9,874 bases of DNA, taken from contig CALJDB010000249.1 of the NCBI GenBank assembly GCA_938023775.1, positions 1-9,874 on the forward strand, in the 5' to 3' direction. The notes under the pieces were generated by a model, which was given only the letters and a program-made list of their open reading frames with translations, had not been told where the DNA came from and made no database searches. The position numbers were made by a program, and so were the translations under genes. Shown here piece by piece: positions 1 to 7,505 of this stretch (position 1 is the stretch's first letter; each line of letters opens with the position of its first letter). This DNA is from an uncultured Clostridia bacterium. GTDB taxonomy: Bacteria; Bacillota; Clostridia; Oscillospirales; Oscillospiraceae.

Positions 1-881
1 ATGAGTCCGTAACGATCTCAAATTACGACGTGAGCCGCCCCTCGCTCCAGCTCATCGGCTTTTATGATTATTTCCAGCGCGAGCGCATCCATGTCTGGGG
101 CAAGAGCGAGCAGGCGTTCTGGCTGACGCTCGGTGAAGAGCTGCGCGCGGAGGTCCTCGACCGTCTTTTCTCCGAGCGCATCCCCGCCATGGTCGTCTGC
201 CACCGCGTCATCCCCCCCACGGAGATGGTCGAGGCGGCGCGCAAGTATGACGTGACGCTGCTCAGCACGGACGTGGACACCAGTGAGGTCATCGCCCAGC
301 TCATCGGCACGCTGCGCAAGTATCTCTCCCCGCGCGCCACGATCCACGGCGTGCTCGTGCAGGTCCACGGCGAGGGTCTGCTCATCACAGGCGAGAGCGG
401 CATCGGCAAGAGCGAGGTCGCGCTCGAGCTCGTCAAGCGCGGCCACCGTCTTGTCGCGGACGACGCGGTGGAGCTGCATAAGCGCAGCCGCAACGTGCTC
501 GACGGCTGCGCGCCGAAGATGATCCGCTACCTGATGGAGCTCCGCGGGCTCGGACTTGTCGACATCCGGCGGCTCTACGGCGTCGGCTCCGTGCTGCCCA
601 TCTGCAAGATCGACCTCGTGGTAAACTTCGTCCGCTGGGACGAGGGCACGGAGTATGACCGCATGGGGCTGGAGGACGAGACCGTCGCCTATCTCGGTGT
701 GACCCTCCCGAAGGTGACGATTCCCGTCGCCCCGGCGCGGAACCTCGCCATCATCCTGGAGGTCGCCGCGATGAACAACCGCCAGAAAAAGCTTGGCTAC
801 AACACCGCGAAGGAGTTTTTGAAACGCCACGACGGCTCGCTCGGTCAGGACGACGAGGGCGACGATCCGGAGCTCAACTGA
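1..881 (+). CDS. hprK: HPr kinase/phosphorylase, 5'-truncated by window edge
   Basis: Bifunctional enzyme that phosphorylates HPr (and Crh) on the regulatory serine and also removes that phosphate by phosphorolysis; it controls carbon catabolite repression in Firmicutes and is cytoplasmic. Visible marks are the Walker A loop GESGIGKS (bases 390-413), the preceding conserved His in TIHGVLV (345-347), the Asp pair in VADDAVE (459-464) and the family signature ELRGLGLVDI (537-566). The C-terminus is complete (TGA 879-881). The frame stays open to the left edge: codons from base 3 read ESVTISNYDV and continue into SRPSLQLIGFY, matching the N-terminal domain of the family. The GTG at 30 is therefore an internal Val codon, and roughly 20-30 N-terminal residues lie outside the window. 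It is the first visible gene of an operon; murB starts 1 nt after its stop. Confidence 0.96.
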   Translation, partial: ESVTISNYDVSRPSLQLIGFYDYFQRERIHVWGKSEQAFWLTLGEELRAEVLDRLFSERIPAMVVCHRVIPPTEMVEAARKYDVTLLSTDVDTSEVIAQLIGTLRKYLSPRATIHGVLVQVHGEGLLITGESGIGKSEVALELVKRGHRLVADDAVELHKRSRNVLDGCAPKMIRYLMELRGLGLVDIRRLYGVGSVLPICKIDLVVNFVRWDEGTEYDRMGLEDETVAYLGVTLPKVTIPVAPARNLAIILEVAAMNNRQKKLGYNTAKEFLKRHDGSLGQDDEGDDPELN

Positions 882-882
882 T

Positions 883-1782
883 ATGGAAAATCTCTGCCAG
901 ATGCTGCGCGCCGCCCTGCCGGGGCTGGACGCGCTGGAAAACGAACCGATGAGCCGCCACTGCTCGTTCCGCATCGGCGGCGCCGCCGCGGCGTTCTGCC
1001 GCGTTTCGGACGAGGCGCAGCTGGCGGCGCTGCTCGCGCTGCTGCGGCGCGAGGGCGTGCCCTATGCCGTCATCGGCAGGGGCAGCAACCTTCTGGTGAG
1101 CGACGGCGGCTTTCCCGGCGCGGTCGTCCAGCTCGCGGACGATCCCGCTTCGCTCCGCCGCGAGGGGGACTGCGTTTCCGCTTGGGCGGGCGTGACGCTC
1201 GCGCGGCTCGCCGTTTTTGCGCGCGAGCAGGGGCTCGCGGGACTGGAATTTGCCCACGGCATCCCCGGCTCGCTGGGCGGCGGCATTCTCATGAATGCCG
1301 GGGCTTACGGCGGCGAGATGAAGGACGTCGTCGTCTCCGTGCGCTATTTAGATGCGGCGGGCGCGGTCCGCGAGACGGCGGAGCCGGGCTTTGCTTACCG
1401 CCACAGCCGGTTTTCAGACAGCGGGGAGATTGTCCTCGGCGCCGCGCTCCGGCTGCGCCCCGACGCGCCGGACGCCATCGCCGCGCGTATGGCGGAGCTC
1501 TGGGAAAAGCGCAGCGCGAGCCAGCCGCTCAGCCTGCCGAGCGCGGGCAGCACCTTCAAGCGCCCGGCGACGGGCTACGCCGCCGCGATGATCGACGGCG
1601 CGGGCTGCAAGGGGCTTGCCGTCGGCGGCGCGCAGGTGAGCGAAAAGCACGCCGGCTTCGTCGTCAACCGCGGCGGCGCGACCGCGGCGGACGTGAAGGC
1701 GCTGATGGCTCAGGTGCAGCGCCGCGTGCTGGAAAAATACGGCGTGGAGCTCCAGCCCGAGGTGCGCTTCCTCGGCTTCTGA
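883..1782 (+). CDS. murB: UDP-N-acetylenolpyruvoylglucosamine reductase (MurB)
   Basis: Cytoplasmic FAD enzyme that uses NADPH to reduce UDP-GlcNAc-enolpyruvate to UDP-MurNAc, the second committed step of peptidoglycan synthesis. The 299-residue protein has the FAD-binding segment IGRGSNLLV (64-72), the glycine-rich GIPGSLGGG...NAGAYG segment (126-143), YRHSRF (172-177), the catalytic serine in AGSTFKRP (S223) and the C-terminal catalytic Glu in QPEVRF (E293). Length and the compact middle region fit the short, type II MurB usual in Gram-positives. ATG 883 is chosen because it lies 1 nt after the hprK stop, with a GGAG at 869-872, inside the end of hprK, at workable spacing. This arrangement suggests translational coupling with hprK. 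No anomalies seen. Confidence 0.97.
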   Translation: MENLCQMLRAALPGLDALENEPMSRHCSFRIGGAAAAFCRVSDEAQLAALLALLRREGVPYAVIGRGSNLLVSDGGFPGAVVQLADDPASLRREGDCVSAWAGVTLARLAVFAREQGLAGLEFAHGIPGSLGGGILMNAGAYGGEMKDVVVSVRYLDAAGAVRETAEPGFAYRHSRFSDSGEIVLGAALRLRPDAPDAIAARMAELWEKRSASQPLSLPSAGSTFKRPATGYAAAMIDGAGCKGLAVGGAQVSEKHAGFVVNRGGATAADVKALMAQVQRRVLEKYGVELQPEVRFLGF

Positions 1783-1796
1783 CCATCTTTTTTTAC

Positions 1797-1801
1797 GGAG
1801 G
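1797..1801 (+). promoter_or_regulatory. Ribosome binding site of rapZ
   Basis: GGAGG sits 7 nt upstream of ATG 1809 in the short murB-rapZ gap. It fixes the rapZ start, although the same frame is open far upstream through murB. Confidence 0.8.
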
Positions 1802-1808
1802 AAAAGCG

Positions 1809-2666
1809 ATGAAATTCCTGATCATCTCCGGCATGTCCGGCGCGGGAAAGACCCGCACGGCGGACGTTCTGGAGGACATGGACTTTTACTGCGTGGACAA
1901 TATGCCCGCCGCGCTGCTGCCGAAGCTCGCAGAGTTCTGCATGGGTATGGGCGGCCGCTACGAAAAGGTCGCGCTCGTGACGGACATCCGCGACGCCGGC
2001 GGCGTGGACGCGATCTTTGCCTCGCTCGACAAGCTCTGGGAGCTCGGCTGCGAGTACGAGATCCTCTACGTTGAGGCGGACGAGGCGACGATCATCAAGC
2101 GCTATAAGGAGTCGCGCCGCCCCCACCCGCTTCAGGCGGAGGCGGGCAGCATCGGCGCCGCCGTCGCGCTGGAATCCCGGCGGCTCGAACGGCTGCGCGA
2201 CAACGCCGACTATGTGATCAACACGAGCAATTTAACGCTCGGTCAGCTCCAGAGCGAGCTGTTCCGCCTGTTCTCCGACGAGGGCGCGAAGCGCACGCTT
2301 CAGGTGACGGTGATGAGCTTCGGCTTCAAATACGGTCTGCCCATCGAGGCGGACATGGTGCTCGACGCGCGGTTTCTGCCGAACCCGTACTACGTCGCCG
2401 CGCTGCGGGACAAGACGGGGCTGGACGCGCCCGTGCGGGACTTTATCTTCCAGTATGAGACCGCGCGGGAGTTTCTCCGCCGCGTGACGGAGCTGCTGGA
2501 GTTCCTGCTGCCGCAGTACGTTGAGGAGGGCAAGCACTCGCTGACCGTCGCCGTCGGCTGCACGGGCGGACGCCACCGCTCTGTCGCCGTGGCGGACGCG
2601 CTCTGCAGCGCCGTCCGCGCCAAGGGCGGCGACGCCCAGCTCGTGAACCGCGATATCGAGAAATAA
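1809..2666 (+). CDS. rapZ: RapZ/YvcJ family nucleotide-binding protein
   Basis: P-loop NTPase of the RapZ (YvcJ) family. In E. coli RapZ is an adaptor that directs the GlmZ small RNA to RNase E and so tunes GlcN6P synthase; in Bacillus the homologue hydrolyses nucleotides and affects competence and related functions. The molecular role in clostridia is less certain. The 285-residue protein has Walker A GMSGAGKT (8-15), a DIRD strand end near residue 60, VMSFGFKYG and ARFLPNPYY in the middle, and the C-terminal signature GCTGGRHRS (250-258) followed by NRDIEK at the end. Length matches the family. Start ATG 1809 is set by the GGAGG at 1797-1801. It follows murB by 26 nt and is probably co-transcribed with hprK and murB. 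A strong hairpin begins 6 nt after the stop. Confidence 0.96.
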   Translation: MKFLIISGMSGAGKTRTADVLEDMDFYCVDNMPAALLPKLAEFCMGMGGRYEKVALVTDIRDAGGVDAIFASLDKLWELGCEYEILYVEADEATIIKRYKESRRPHPLQAEAGSIGAAVALESRRLERLRDNADYVINTSNLTLGQLQSELFRLFSDEGAKRTLQVTVMSFGFKYGLPIEADMVLDARFLPNPYYVAALRDKTGLDAPVRDFIFQYETAREFLRRVTELLEFLLPQYVEEGKHSLTVAVGCTGGRHRSVAVADALCSAVRAKGGDAQLVNRDIEK

Positions 2667-2671
2667 AAGCA

Positions 2672-2706
2672 TCAAACGGGACCCACTTCGTTGGGCTCCC
2701 GTTTGA
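2672..2706. terminator. Hairpin just after rapZ, candidate terminator
   Basis: The arms TCAAACGGGA (2672-2681) and TCCCGTTTGA (2697-2706) are perfectly complementary over 10 bp. They are extended by CCCA/TGGG with one bulged base, leaving a 6-nt loop around TTCG. Starting 6 nt after the rapZ stop, it is well placed to end the hprK-murB-rapZ transcript. There is no clean U-tract on the + side: only the TTT inside the 3' arm, then AAAAGG. On the - strand the stem is followed by TGCTTTTA. It could work in both directions, or act as a 3'-end stabiliser rather than a terminator. Confidence 0.5.
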
Positions 2707-2826
2707 AAAGGCTGCGGCTCGCTGCAGCGCACGATTTGCGCGCCCTTGGCGCACAAACGCACGTTTGCGAGCCGATGAGTATTTTTCGGCACGCACGTGT
2801 CGCGCCGAAAAATGGATTGGACTTTA

Positions 2827-2865
2827 TTCGCCGGTGCGCCGGCGAACTTAAGCGAGGCTTTTTTT
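2827..2865 (+). terminator. GC-rich hairpin with downstream T-run, possible terminator or attenuator before whiA
   Basis: A perfect 8-bp stem (2827-2834 with 2839-2846, 4-nt loop) is followed 12 nt later by seven Ts (2859-2865). A short AAGC-GAG-GCTT hairpin (2850-2860) runs straight into those Ts. The spacing is not that of a textbook intrinsic terminator. Because it lies 55 nt upstream of the whiA start, it could attenuate readthrough into whiA. Confidence 0.35.
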
Positions 2866-2902
2866 AGCAAACCGATAAACCATTCGGATAAAACTTTTCG
2901 AG

Positions 2903-2910
2903 GGAGGGAG
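2903..2910 (+). promoter_or_regulatory. Ribosome binding site of whiA
   Basis: The GGAGGGAG stretch gives a GGAGG 12 nt, or a GGAG 9 nt, before ATG 2920. It decides the start: the frame is open back to a GTG at 2797, but that extension would run through the perfect hairpins and this ribosome binding site. Confidence 0.75.
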
Positions 2911-2919
2911 AACCACACC

Positions 2920-3825
2920 ATGTCATTTTCCGGCAGCGTCAAGGCGGAGCTTTGCCGCGCCGCCGTCTCCCGCCCCTGCTGCGCCGCGGCGGAGGCTTAC
3001 GGCGTGCTGCTCTATGCCAACTGCTTCACCGCGCGGGAGGTGCGCATCGTCACCGCCTGCCCGGAGCTCGCCCAGCGGCTCCCGCGGCTCTGGAAGCGCG
3101 CCTTCGGCTTCCCCTTCGATTCCGTCGGCGCGTCGAGCGGCGGCAAGACCGTGCTCACGGTGACGGACCCGGCACGCATCCGCGCCATATTCGCCCGCTT
3201 CGGCTATGACGCGGAGACCAATTTCGCCCACCACATCAACTTCGGTCTGCTGGAGGAGGACTGCTGCCGCGCCTCGTTCATCCGCGGCGCGTTTCTCGCC
3301 GGCGGCAGCGTCACGGACCCGGAAAAGCGCTATCATTTAGAGCTCGTGACGGACCACAAAAGCGTCTCCGCCGAGGCGTTCACGCTGCTGCTGGAGATGG
3401 GCTTTTCGCCGAAGGACACCGTCCGCGCCGGGCACTATGTGACCTATTTCAAGCAGTCCGAGGCGATCGAGGATTTCCTGACCACCATCGGCGCGCCGAA
3501 CGCGGCGATGGAGCTGATGAGCGCCAAGGTGGAGAAGGACATGCGCAACGCGGTGAACCGCCGCGTCAACTGCGACAGCGCGAACGCGGACAAGATCGTC
3601 TCCGCCGCCCAAGCCCAGCTCGACCGCATCCGGGAGCTTGACCGCGCCGTCGGCATCGAAAACCTCCCAGCCGGACCCGCGCAGGCAGCGCTCCTCCGCG
3701 TCGCGAACCCGGAGGCGAGTCTTGCCGACCTCGCGATGCTCGCCGACCCGCCGGTGAGCAAGAGCTGCATCAACCATTGGATGCGGAAACTGATGACACT
3801 CGATGTCTCGGAGCTGGGTGAGTAG
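2920..3825 (+). CDS. whiA: WhiA family DNA-binding regulator
   Basis: WhiA proteins combine a degenerate LAGLIDADG homing-endonuclease fold with a C-terminal helix-turn-helix. In actinomycetes WhiA activates sporulation septation genes; in Bacillus it influences cell division and chromosome segregation and acts on or near the nucleoid. The clostridial targets are not known from this sequence. The 301-residue protein carries the LAGLIDADG-like segment FIRGAFLAGGSV (from residue 120) followed by YHLEL, the conserved NCDSANADKIV linker, and the helix-turn-helix at about 267-291 (SLADLAMLADPPVSKSCINH then WMRKL). The start is set by the GGAGGGAG at 2903-2910 and matches the family N-terminus (SFSGSVKAEL). 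It is separated from rapZ by a structured 253-nt gap and from dnaE by a palindromic repeat. Length is slightly short of Bacillus WhiA but complete. Confidence 0.95.
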   Translation: MSFSGSVKAELCRAAVSRPCCAAAEAYGVLLYANCFTAREVRIVTACPELAQRLPRLWKRAFGFPFDSVGASSGGKTVLTVTDPARIRAIFARFGYDAETNFAHHINFGLLEEDCCRASFIRGAFLAGGSVTDPEKRYHLELVTDHKSVSAEAFTLLLEMGFSPKDTVRAGHYVTYFKQSEAIEDFLTTIGAPNAAMELMSAKVEKDMRNAVNRRVNCDSANADKIVSAAQAQLDRIRELDRAVGIENLPAGPAQAALLRVANPEASLADLAMLADPPVSKSCINHWMRKLMTLDVSELGE

Positions 3826-3838
3826 ATCAATCCCGCAA

Positions 3839-3994
3839 TTTTAAAGGCCTCCGAAGTGCAAGGGAGGCTGTCAGCCGAAGGCTGACTGGAGGGTTGTAAG
3901 CTACCGGAACATCCGGGCTCGGCGTTTTCGGTAGCTTACAACCCCTCCGTCGCGGCTTCGCCGCGCCACCTCCCCTTGCACTTCGGGAGGCTTT
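3839..3994. repeat. Palindromic intergenic repeat, copy 1 (whiA-dnaE gap)
   Basis: Bases 3839-3981 are identical, as read, to 7537-7679 (143 bp, same orientation, no gaps). Terminal inverted repeats of about 20 nt (3843-3862 with 3975-3994) pair almost fully. Inside are a perfect 7-bp hairpin GTCAGCC-GAA-GGCTGAC (3870-3886), a 19-bp apical stem with one bulge (3888-3906 with 3929-3948), a 22-nt apical loop, and a second side hairpin CGCGGC-TTC-GCCGCG (3951-3965). The whole can be drawn as a four-armed cloverleaf. No transposase or convincing ORF is inside, which suggests a MITE-like or REP-like element. It begins 13 nt after the whiA stop and ends 50 nt before dnaE. In RNA it could also act as a terminator or 3'-end stabiliser for whiA. 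The family identity is inferred. Confidence 0.9.
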
Positions 3995-4028
3995 CAAGTG
4001 AGCGCCTTACAGCGTAAAAAATCCCAAA

Positions 4029-4035
4029 AAGGAGG
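4029..4035 (+). promoter_or_regulatory. Ribosome binding site of dnaE
   Basis: AAGGAGG with 9 nt to ATG 4045; near-consensus, and it fixes the dnaE start just downstream of repeat copy 1. Confidence 0.85.
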
Positions 4036-4044
4036 CCACGCCTT

Positions 4045-7000
4045 ATGTCCTTTGTCCATCTGCATGTCCACAGCGAATACAGCCTGCTTGACGGCGCATG
4101 CCGCGTGGAGGAGCTGCCGGCGCGCGCGGCGGAATTAGGGCAGACGGCGCTCGCAATCACGGACCACGGCGTTATGTACGGCGCGGTTGCGTTTTATAAG
4201 GCGTGCCAGAAGGCGGGCGTAAAGCCCATCATCGGTTGCGAGGTCTACGTCGCCCCCCGGCGGCGCACGGATCGGGAGCACAGTCTCGACGGCGACTACA
4301 CCCACCTCGTGCTGCTCTGCAAAAACGAGACGGGCTACCGCAACCTCTGCTATCTCGTCTCCATGGGCTTTCTGGAGGGCTTTTACAGCAAGCCGCGCAT
4401 CGACTGGGAGCTGCTCCACGCCCACGCGGAGGGGCTCGTCTGTCTCTCCGGCTGCCTCGCCGGGGACATCCCGCAGAAGATAGTCCGCGGCGAATACGAG
4501 GCGGCGAAGGCGCGCGCGGAGGAGCTGCACGCGCTTTTCGGCGAGGATTTTTACCTCGAAATTCAGGACCACGGCATTTTGGACGAGCGCCGCGCGATGA
4601 ACGGTCTGCTGCGCTTAAACGAGGAGACCGGCATCCCCATCGTGCTCACGAACGACGCGCACTATCTCCGCCGGGAGGATGCTGCGGCGCAGGACGTTCT
4701 GCTCTGCATCCAGACCGGCAAGACGATGGACGAGCCGGGGCGCATGAAGTTCGAGGGGCAGGAGTTCTATCTAAAAGATGAAGCGGAGATGGCAGCGCTG
4801 CTGCCCGAACGCCCGGACGCGATGGAAAACACGGCGCGCATCGCGGAAAAATGCAGCTTCGACTTTGAATTCGGTCACTATCATCTGCCCGAATTTCAGC
4901 TCCCGGAGTGCGAGACGGACAGTTTTTCCTACCTGAAAAAGCTCTGCCTCGCCGGGCTGGAAAAGCGCTATCCGGACCGTCCGGAGGCGCGGCGGCAGCT
5001 CGACTATGAGCTGGGCATCATCGCCCGCATGGGCTTTGTGGATTACTTTCTGATCGTGTCGGACTTCGTGGGCTACGCGAAGCGCCGCGGCATTCCCGTC
5101 GGTCCCGGACGCGGCAGCGCCGCCGGCAGCGTCGTCAGCTACTGCCTCTCCATCACGGACGTGGACCCGATCAAATATAGTCTCTATTTCGAGCGCTTTC
5201 TGAACCCGGAGCGCGTCACCATGCCGGATATCGACATGGACTTCTGCATCCGCCGCCGGCAGGAGGTCATCGACTATGTTGCGCGCAAATACGGCGCGGA
5301 CCACGTCGCCCAGATCGTCACCTTCGGCACCATGGCAGCCAAAAACGCCATCCGCGACGTCGGGCGCGTTATGGGCGTCAGCTATGCGGAGACGGACCAG
5401 TGCGCCAAGGCGGTGCCGAACGCGCTGCACATCACCATTCAGGAGTCGCTCACGATCAGCAAGCAGCTCAAGGAGCTCTATGAGGGCGACGAGCGCATCC
5501 GCAAAATGATCGACACCGCCCGCGCGCTGGAGGGCATGCCGCGCCACGCCTCCACCCACGCCGCCGGCGTCGTCATCACGAAACGGCCCGTTTACGAATA
5601 CGTCCCCCTCGCGAAAAACGACGAGTCCGTCGTCACGCAGTACCAGATGACGACGCTCGAGGAGCTGGGGCTGCTCAAAATGGACTTTCTCGGTCTGCGC
5701 AACCTCACCGTGCTCGACGACGCGGTCCAGCTCGTCCGGCGGCACACGCCGGATTTCGCGGTCGAGTCCGTCCCGGAGGACGACCCCGCCGTGTTCGCCA
5801 TGCTCCAGGCAGGACGCACGAGCGGCGTGTTCCAGCTCGAAAGCAGCGGCATGACCGGCGTCTGTGTCGGCTTAAAGCCCAAGAGCATTGAGGACATCAC
5901 CGCCATCATCGCGCTCTACCGCCCCGGTCCCATGGAGTCCATCCCCCGCTTCCTCGCCTGCGCGGGCGACCCGGCGAAGGTGACGTATAAGCACCCGCTG
6001 CTGGAGGGCATCCTCAGCGTCACTTACGGCTGCATCGTCTATCAGGAGCAGGTCATCGAAATTTTCCGCCGTCTCGCGGGCTACTCGCTCGGTCAGGCGG
6101 ACATGATCCGCCGCGCGATGAGCAAGAAAAAAGCCAAGGACGTCGCGCGCGAGCGCACCGCCTTCGTCCACGGCGACCCGGAACGCGGGATCGTCGGCTG
6201 CAAAGCCAACGGCATTCCCGAAGACGTCGCCGAGAGCATCTACGACGAGATCAACGACTTCGCAAACTACGCCTTCAACAAAGCCCACGCCGTGAGCTAC
6301 GCGATCGTGGCTTACCGCACGGCGTATATGAAGTGCCACTATCCGCGCGAATATATGGCGGCGCTGCTCACGAGCGTGCTCGACTGGAGCGACAAGGTCG
6401 CGGGCTACATCGCGGAGTGCCGCGAGATGGGCATCCGCCTGCTCCCGCCGGACATCAACGAGTCCGACGCGGACTTCACCGTCGCGGGCGAGAATCTGCG
6501 CTTCGGGCTCGCCGCGGTGAAAAACGTCGGCAGAGGCTTCGTCCAGTCGCTCATGGCGGAGCGCACGCGGAACGGCCGCTTCACCGCGCTCGACGAGTTC
6601 TGCACCCGCATGTACGGGCAGGATCTCAACCGCCGCGCCATCGAGAGCCTCATCCGCGCCGGCGCCTTCGATTCCCTCGGCTATCGCCGCCGCGCACTGC
6701 TTCAGGTGCTCGACGACGTGCTCGACGGCGTCGCCTCCGCCGGGCGCAAAAATGTCGCCGGTCAGCTCGACATGTTCGGCATGAGCGACGACGGGGACGG
6801 TCCGGAGCCGATGCGGCTGCCGGACGTGCCGGAATTTGACCGCCGCGAGCTGATGGCGATGGAGCGCGAGATGACCGGGCTTTACCTCAGCGGCCACCCG
6901 ATGGACGATTACCGCGACAAGGTGAAAAAGCTGGGCGCGACGCCCATCGGCGACATCCTGCGCGACTTCGCCGGAGACGGCGGACCGGAGCGCTTCCACG

Positions 7001-7497
7001 ACGGGGAATACGTCACCGTCGCCGGTATCATCGGCAGCTACAAAACGCGCACGACGCGAAATAATTCCCTCATGGCTTACGTCACGATCGAGGACGACAG
7101 CGGGCACCTGGAGCTCGTCGTGTTCCAGCGCGCGCTCGACGGCGGCGGGGCTTACCTGCGCGACGGAGCAGCGATCTTGGTCCGCGGGCGCATCTCCGTC
7201 CGCGACGAGAAGGAGCCGCAGATCACGGTCGACTCCATCCGCCCCCTCAGCGACCTCTACCCCGTCCCCGGCGCGCCGGAGCCGTCGAAGAAAAAGCTCT
7301 TCGTCAAGCTCCGCAGCGACGACGCCGCCGCCCTCCGCCGCATCGACCTCCTGCTCGAAATGTTCCCCGGCGAGGACACAATGGTCCAGTATTTCGCCGA
7401 CCTGAAAAAACAGCGAACCACCGGCTGTCTGATCCACAATGCGCTGGTGCAGGAGCTGAAGGAGCGGTTTGGGGAAGAGAATGTTGTTGTAAAGTAA
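4045..7497 (+). CDS. dnaE: DNA polymerase III subunit alpha (DnaE)
   Basis: Family C replicative DNA polymerase catalytic subunit. In Firmicutes that also have PolC, DnaE typically extends primers, mainly on the lagging strand. The 1150-residue protein is full length. Its N-terminal PHP domain has metal-site motifs that look intact: HLHVHSEYS (5-13), ITDHG, GCEVYV, SGCLAGD and NDAHYL. The palm has GPGRGSAAGS followed by PDIDMDF with catalytic D397 and D399; the third carboxylate is D547 in KMDFLGL. Further on are the fingers segment around NDFANYAFNKAHAVSYA, a helix-hairpin-helix region, and an OB-fold near 988-1030 (YVTVAGIIGSYKTR, then VTIEDDSGHLELVVF). No separate DnaQ-like exonuclease insertion is seen, so it is DnaE-type rather than PolC. 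It follows whiA after a 219-nt gap, an order known in clostridia. Identical palindromic repeats flank it on both sides, and a terminator-like hairpin follows the stop. Confidence 0.97.
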   Translation: MSFVHLHVHSEYSLLDGACRVEELPARAAELGQTALAITDHGVMYGAVAFYKACQKAGVKPIIGCEVYVAPRRRTDREHSLDGDYTHLVLLCKNETGYRNLCYLVSMGFLEGFYSKPRIDWELLHAHAEGLVCLSGCLAGDIPQKIVRGEYEAAKARAEELHALFGEDFYLEIQDHGILDERRAMNGLLRLNEETGIPIVLTNDAHYLRREDAAAQDVLLCIQTGKTMDEPGRMKFEGQEFYLKDEAEMAALLPERPDAMENTARIAEKCSFDFEFGHYHLPEFQLPECETDSFSYLKKLCLAGLEKRYPDRPEARRQLDYELGIIARMGFVDYFLIVSDFVGYAKRRGIPVGPGRGSAAGSVVSYCLSITDVDPIKYSLYFERFLNPERVTMPDIDMDFCIRRRQEVIDYVARKYGADHVAQIVTFGTMAAKNAIRDVGRVMGVSYAETDQCAKAVPNALHITIQESLTISKQLKELYEGDERIRKMIDTARALEGMPRHASTHAAGVVITKRPVYEYVPLAKNDESVVTQYQMTTLEELGLLKMDFLGLRNLTVLDDAVQLVRRHTPDFAVESVPEDDPAVFAMLQAGRTSGVFQLESSGMTGVCVGLKPKSIEDITAIIALYRPGPMESIPRFLACAGDPAKVTYKHPLLEGILSVTYGCIVYQEQVIEIFRRLAGYSLGQADMIRRAMSKKKAKDVARERTAFVHGDPERGIVGCKANGIPEDVAESIYDEINDFANYAFNKAHAVSYAIVAYRTAYMKCHYPREYMAALLTSVLDWSDKVAGYIAECREMGIRLLPPDINESDADFTVAGENLRFGLAAVKNVGRGFVQSLMAERTRNGRFTALDEFCTRMYGQDLNRRAIESLIRAGAFDSLGYRRRALLQVLDDVLDGVASAGRKNVAGQLDMFGMSDDGDGPEPMRLPDVPEFDRRELMAMEREMTGLYLSGHPMDDYRDKVKKLGATPIGDILRDFAGDGGPERFHDGEYVTVAGIIGSYKTRTTRNNSLMAYVTIEDDSGHLELVVFQRALDGGGAYLRDGAAILVRGRISVRDEKEPQITVDSIRPLSDLYPVPGAPEPSKKKLFVKLRSDDAAALRRIDLLLEMFPGEDTMVQYFADLKKQRTTGCLIHNALVQELKERFGEENVVVK

Positions 7498-7505
7498 AAG
7501 CGTCA

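Larger units (their letters stand above)
2707..2919. other. Structured rapZ-whiA intergenic region with several inverted repeats
   Basis: No credible gene lies here. After the terminator-like hairpin come further inverted repeats. TTTGCGCGC/GCGCACAAA (2735-2743 with 2749-2757) has one mismatch. CAAACG/CGTTTG (2754-2759 with 2762-2767) is perfect. ATTTTTCGGC/GCCGAAAAAT (2781-2790 with 2804-2813) is a perfect 10-bp stem with a 13-nt loop. TTCGCCGG/CCGGCGAA (2827-2834 with 2839-2846) is a perfect 8-bp stem with a TGCG loop. A T7 run follows at 2859-2865, directly after a small AAGC/GCTT stem. In many Firmicutes yvcK/glmR lies between rapZ and whiA; there is none here. The block may be a leader RNA for whiA, a dispersed intergenic repeat, or remnants; only one copy is visible, so this cannot be decided. 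Confidence 0.6.

Noticed and set aside
30..32. GTG as the start of hprK
   Set aside because: The same frame is open to the left edge and the upstream codons read as HprK N-terminal sequence (VTISNYDVSRP). No ribosome binding site precedes it.
1182..1808. Long in-frame extension upstream of rapZ
   Set aside because: It is the alternative frame of murB, rich in Arg/Ala/Gly; rapZ has a clear RBS and the family N-terminus at ATG 1809.
2863..2892. Promoter-like TTTAGC, 18 nt, GATAAA upstream of whiA
   Set aside because: Weak matches to both boxes, with the -35 inside the T-run; kept as a possibility only.
2797..2919. 41-residue N-terminal extension of whiA from a GTG
   Set aside because: It would translate part of a 10-bp stem, an 8-bp stem, a T7 run and the GGAGGGAG ribosome binding site; ATG 2920 gives the normal WhiA N-terminus.
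3993..4020. Promoter-like TTCAAG, 16 nt, TAAAAA upstream of dnaE
   Set aside because: Only 3/6 and 4/6 matches to the -35 and -10 consensus, partly inside the repeat end; too weak to call.
3936..4160. Small antisense ORFs that start or end in the repeats (also 7634-7924), sharing CKGRWRGEAATEGL
   Set aside because: The shared peptide is just the translation of the repeated element; the remainder is antisense to dnaE or the sortase gene. Likely a source of false hypothetical proteins in databases.
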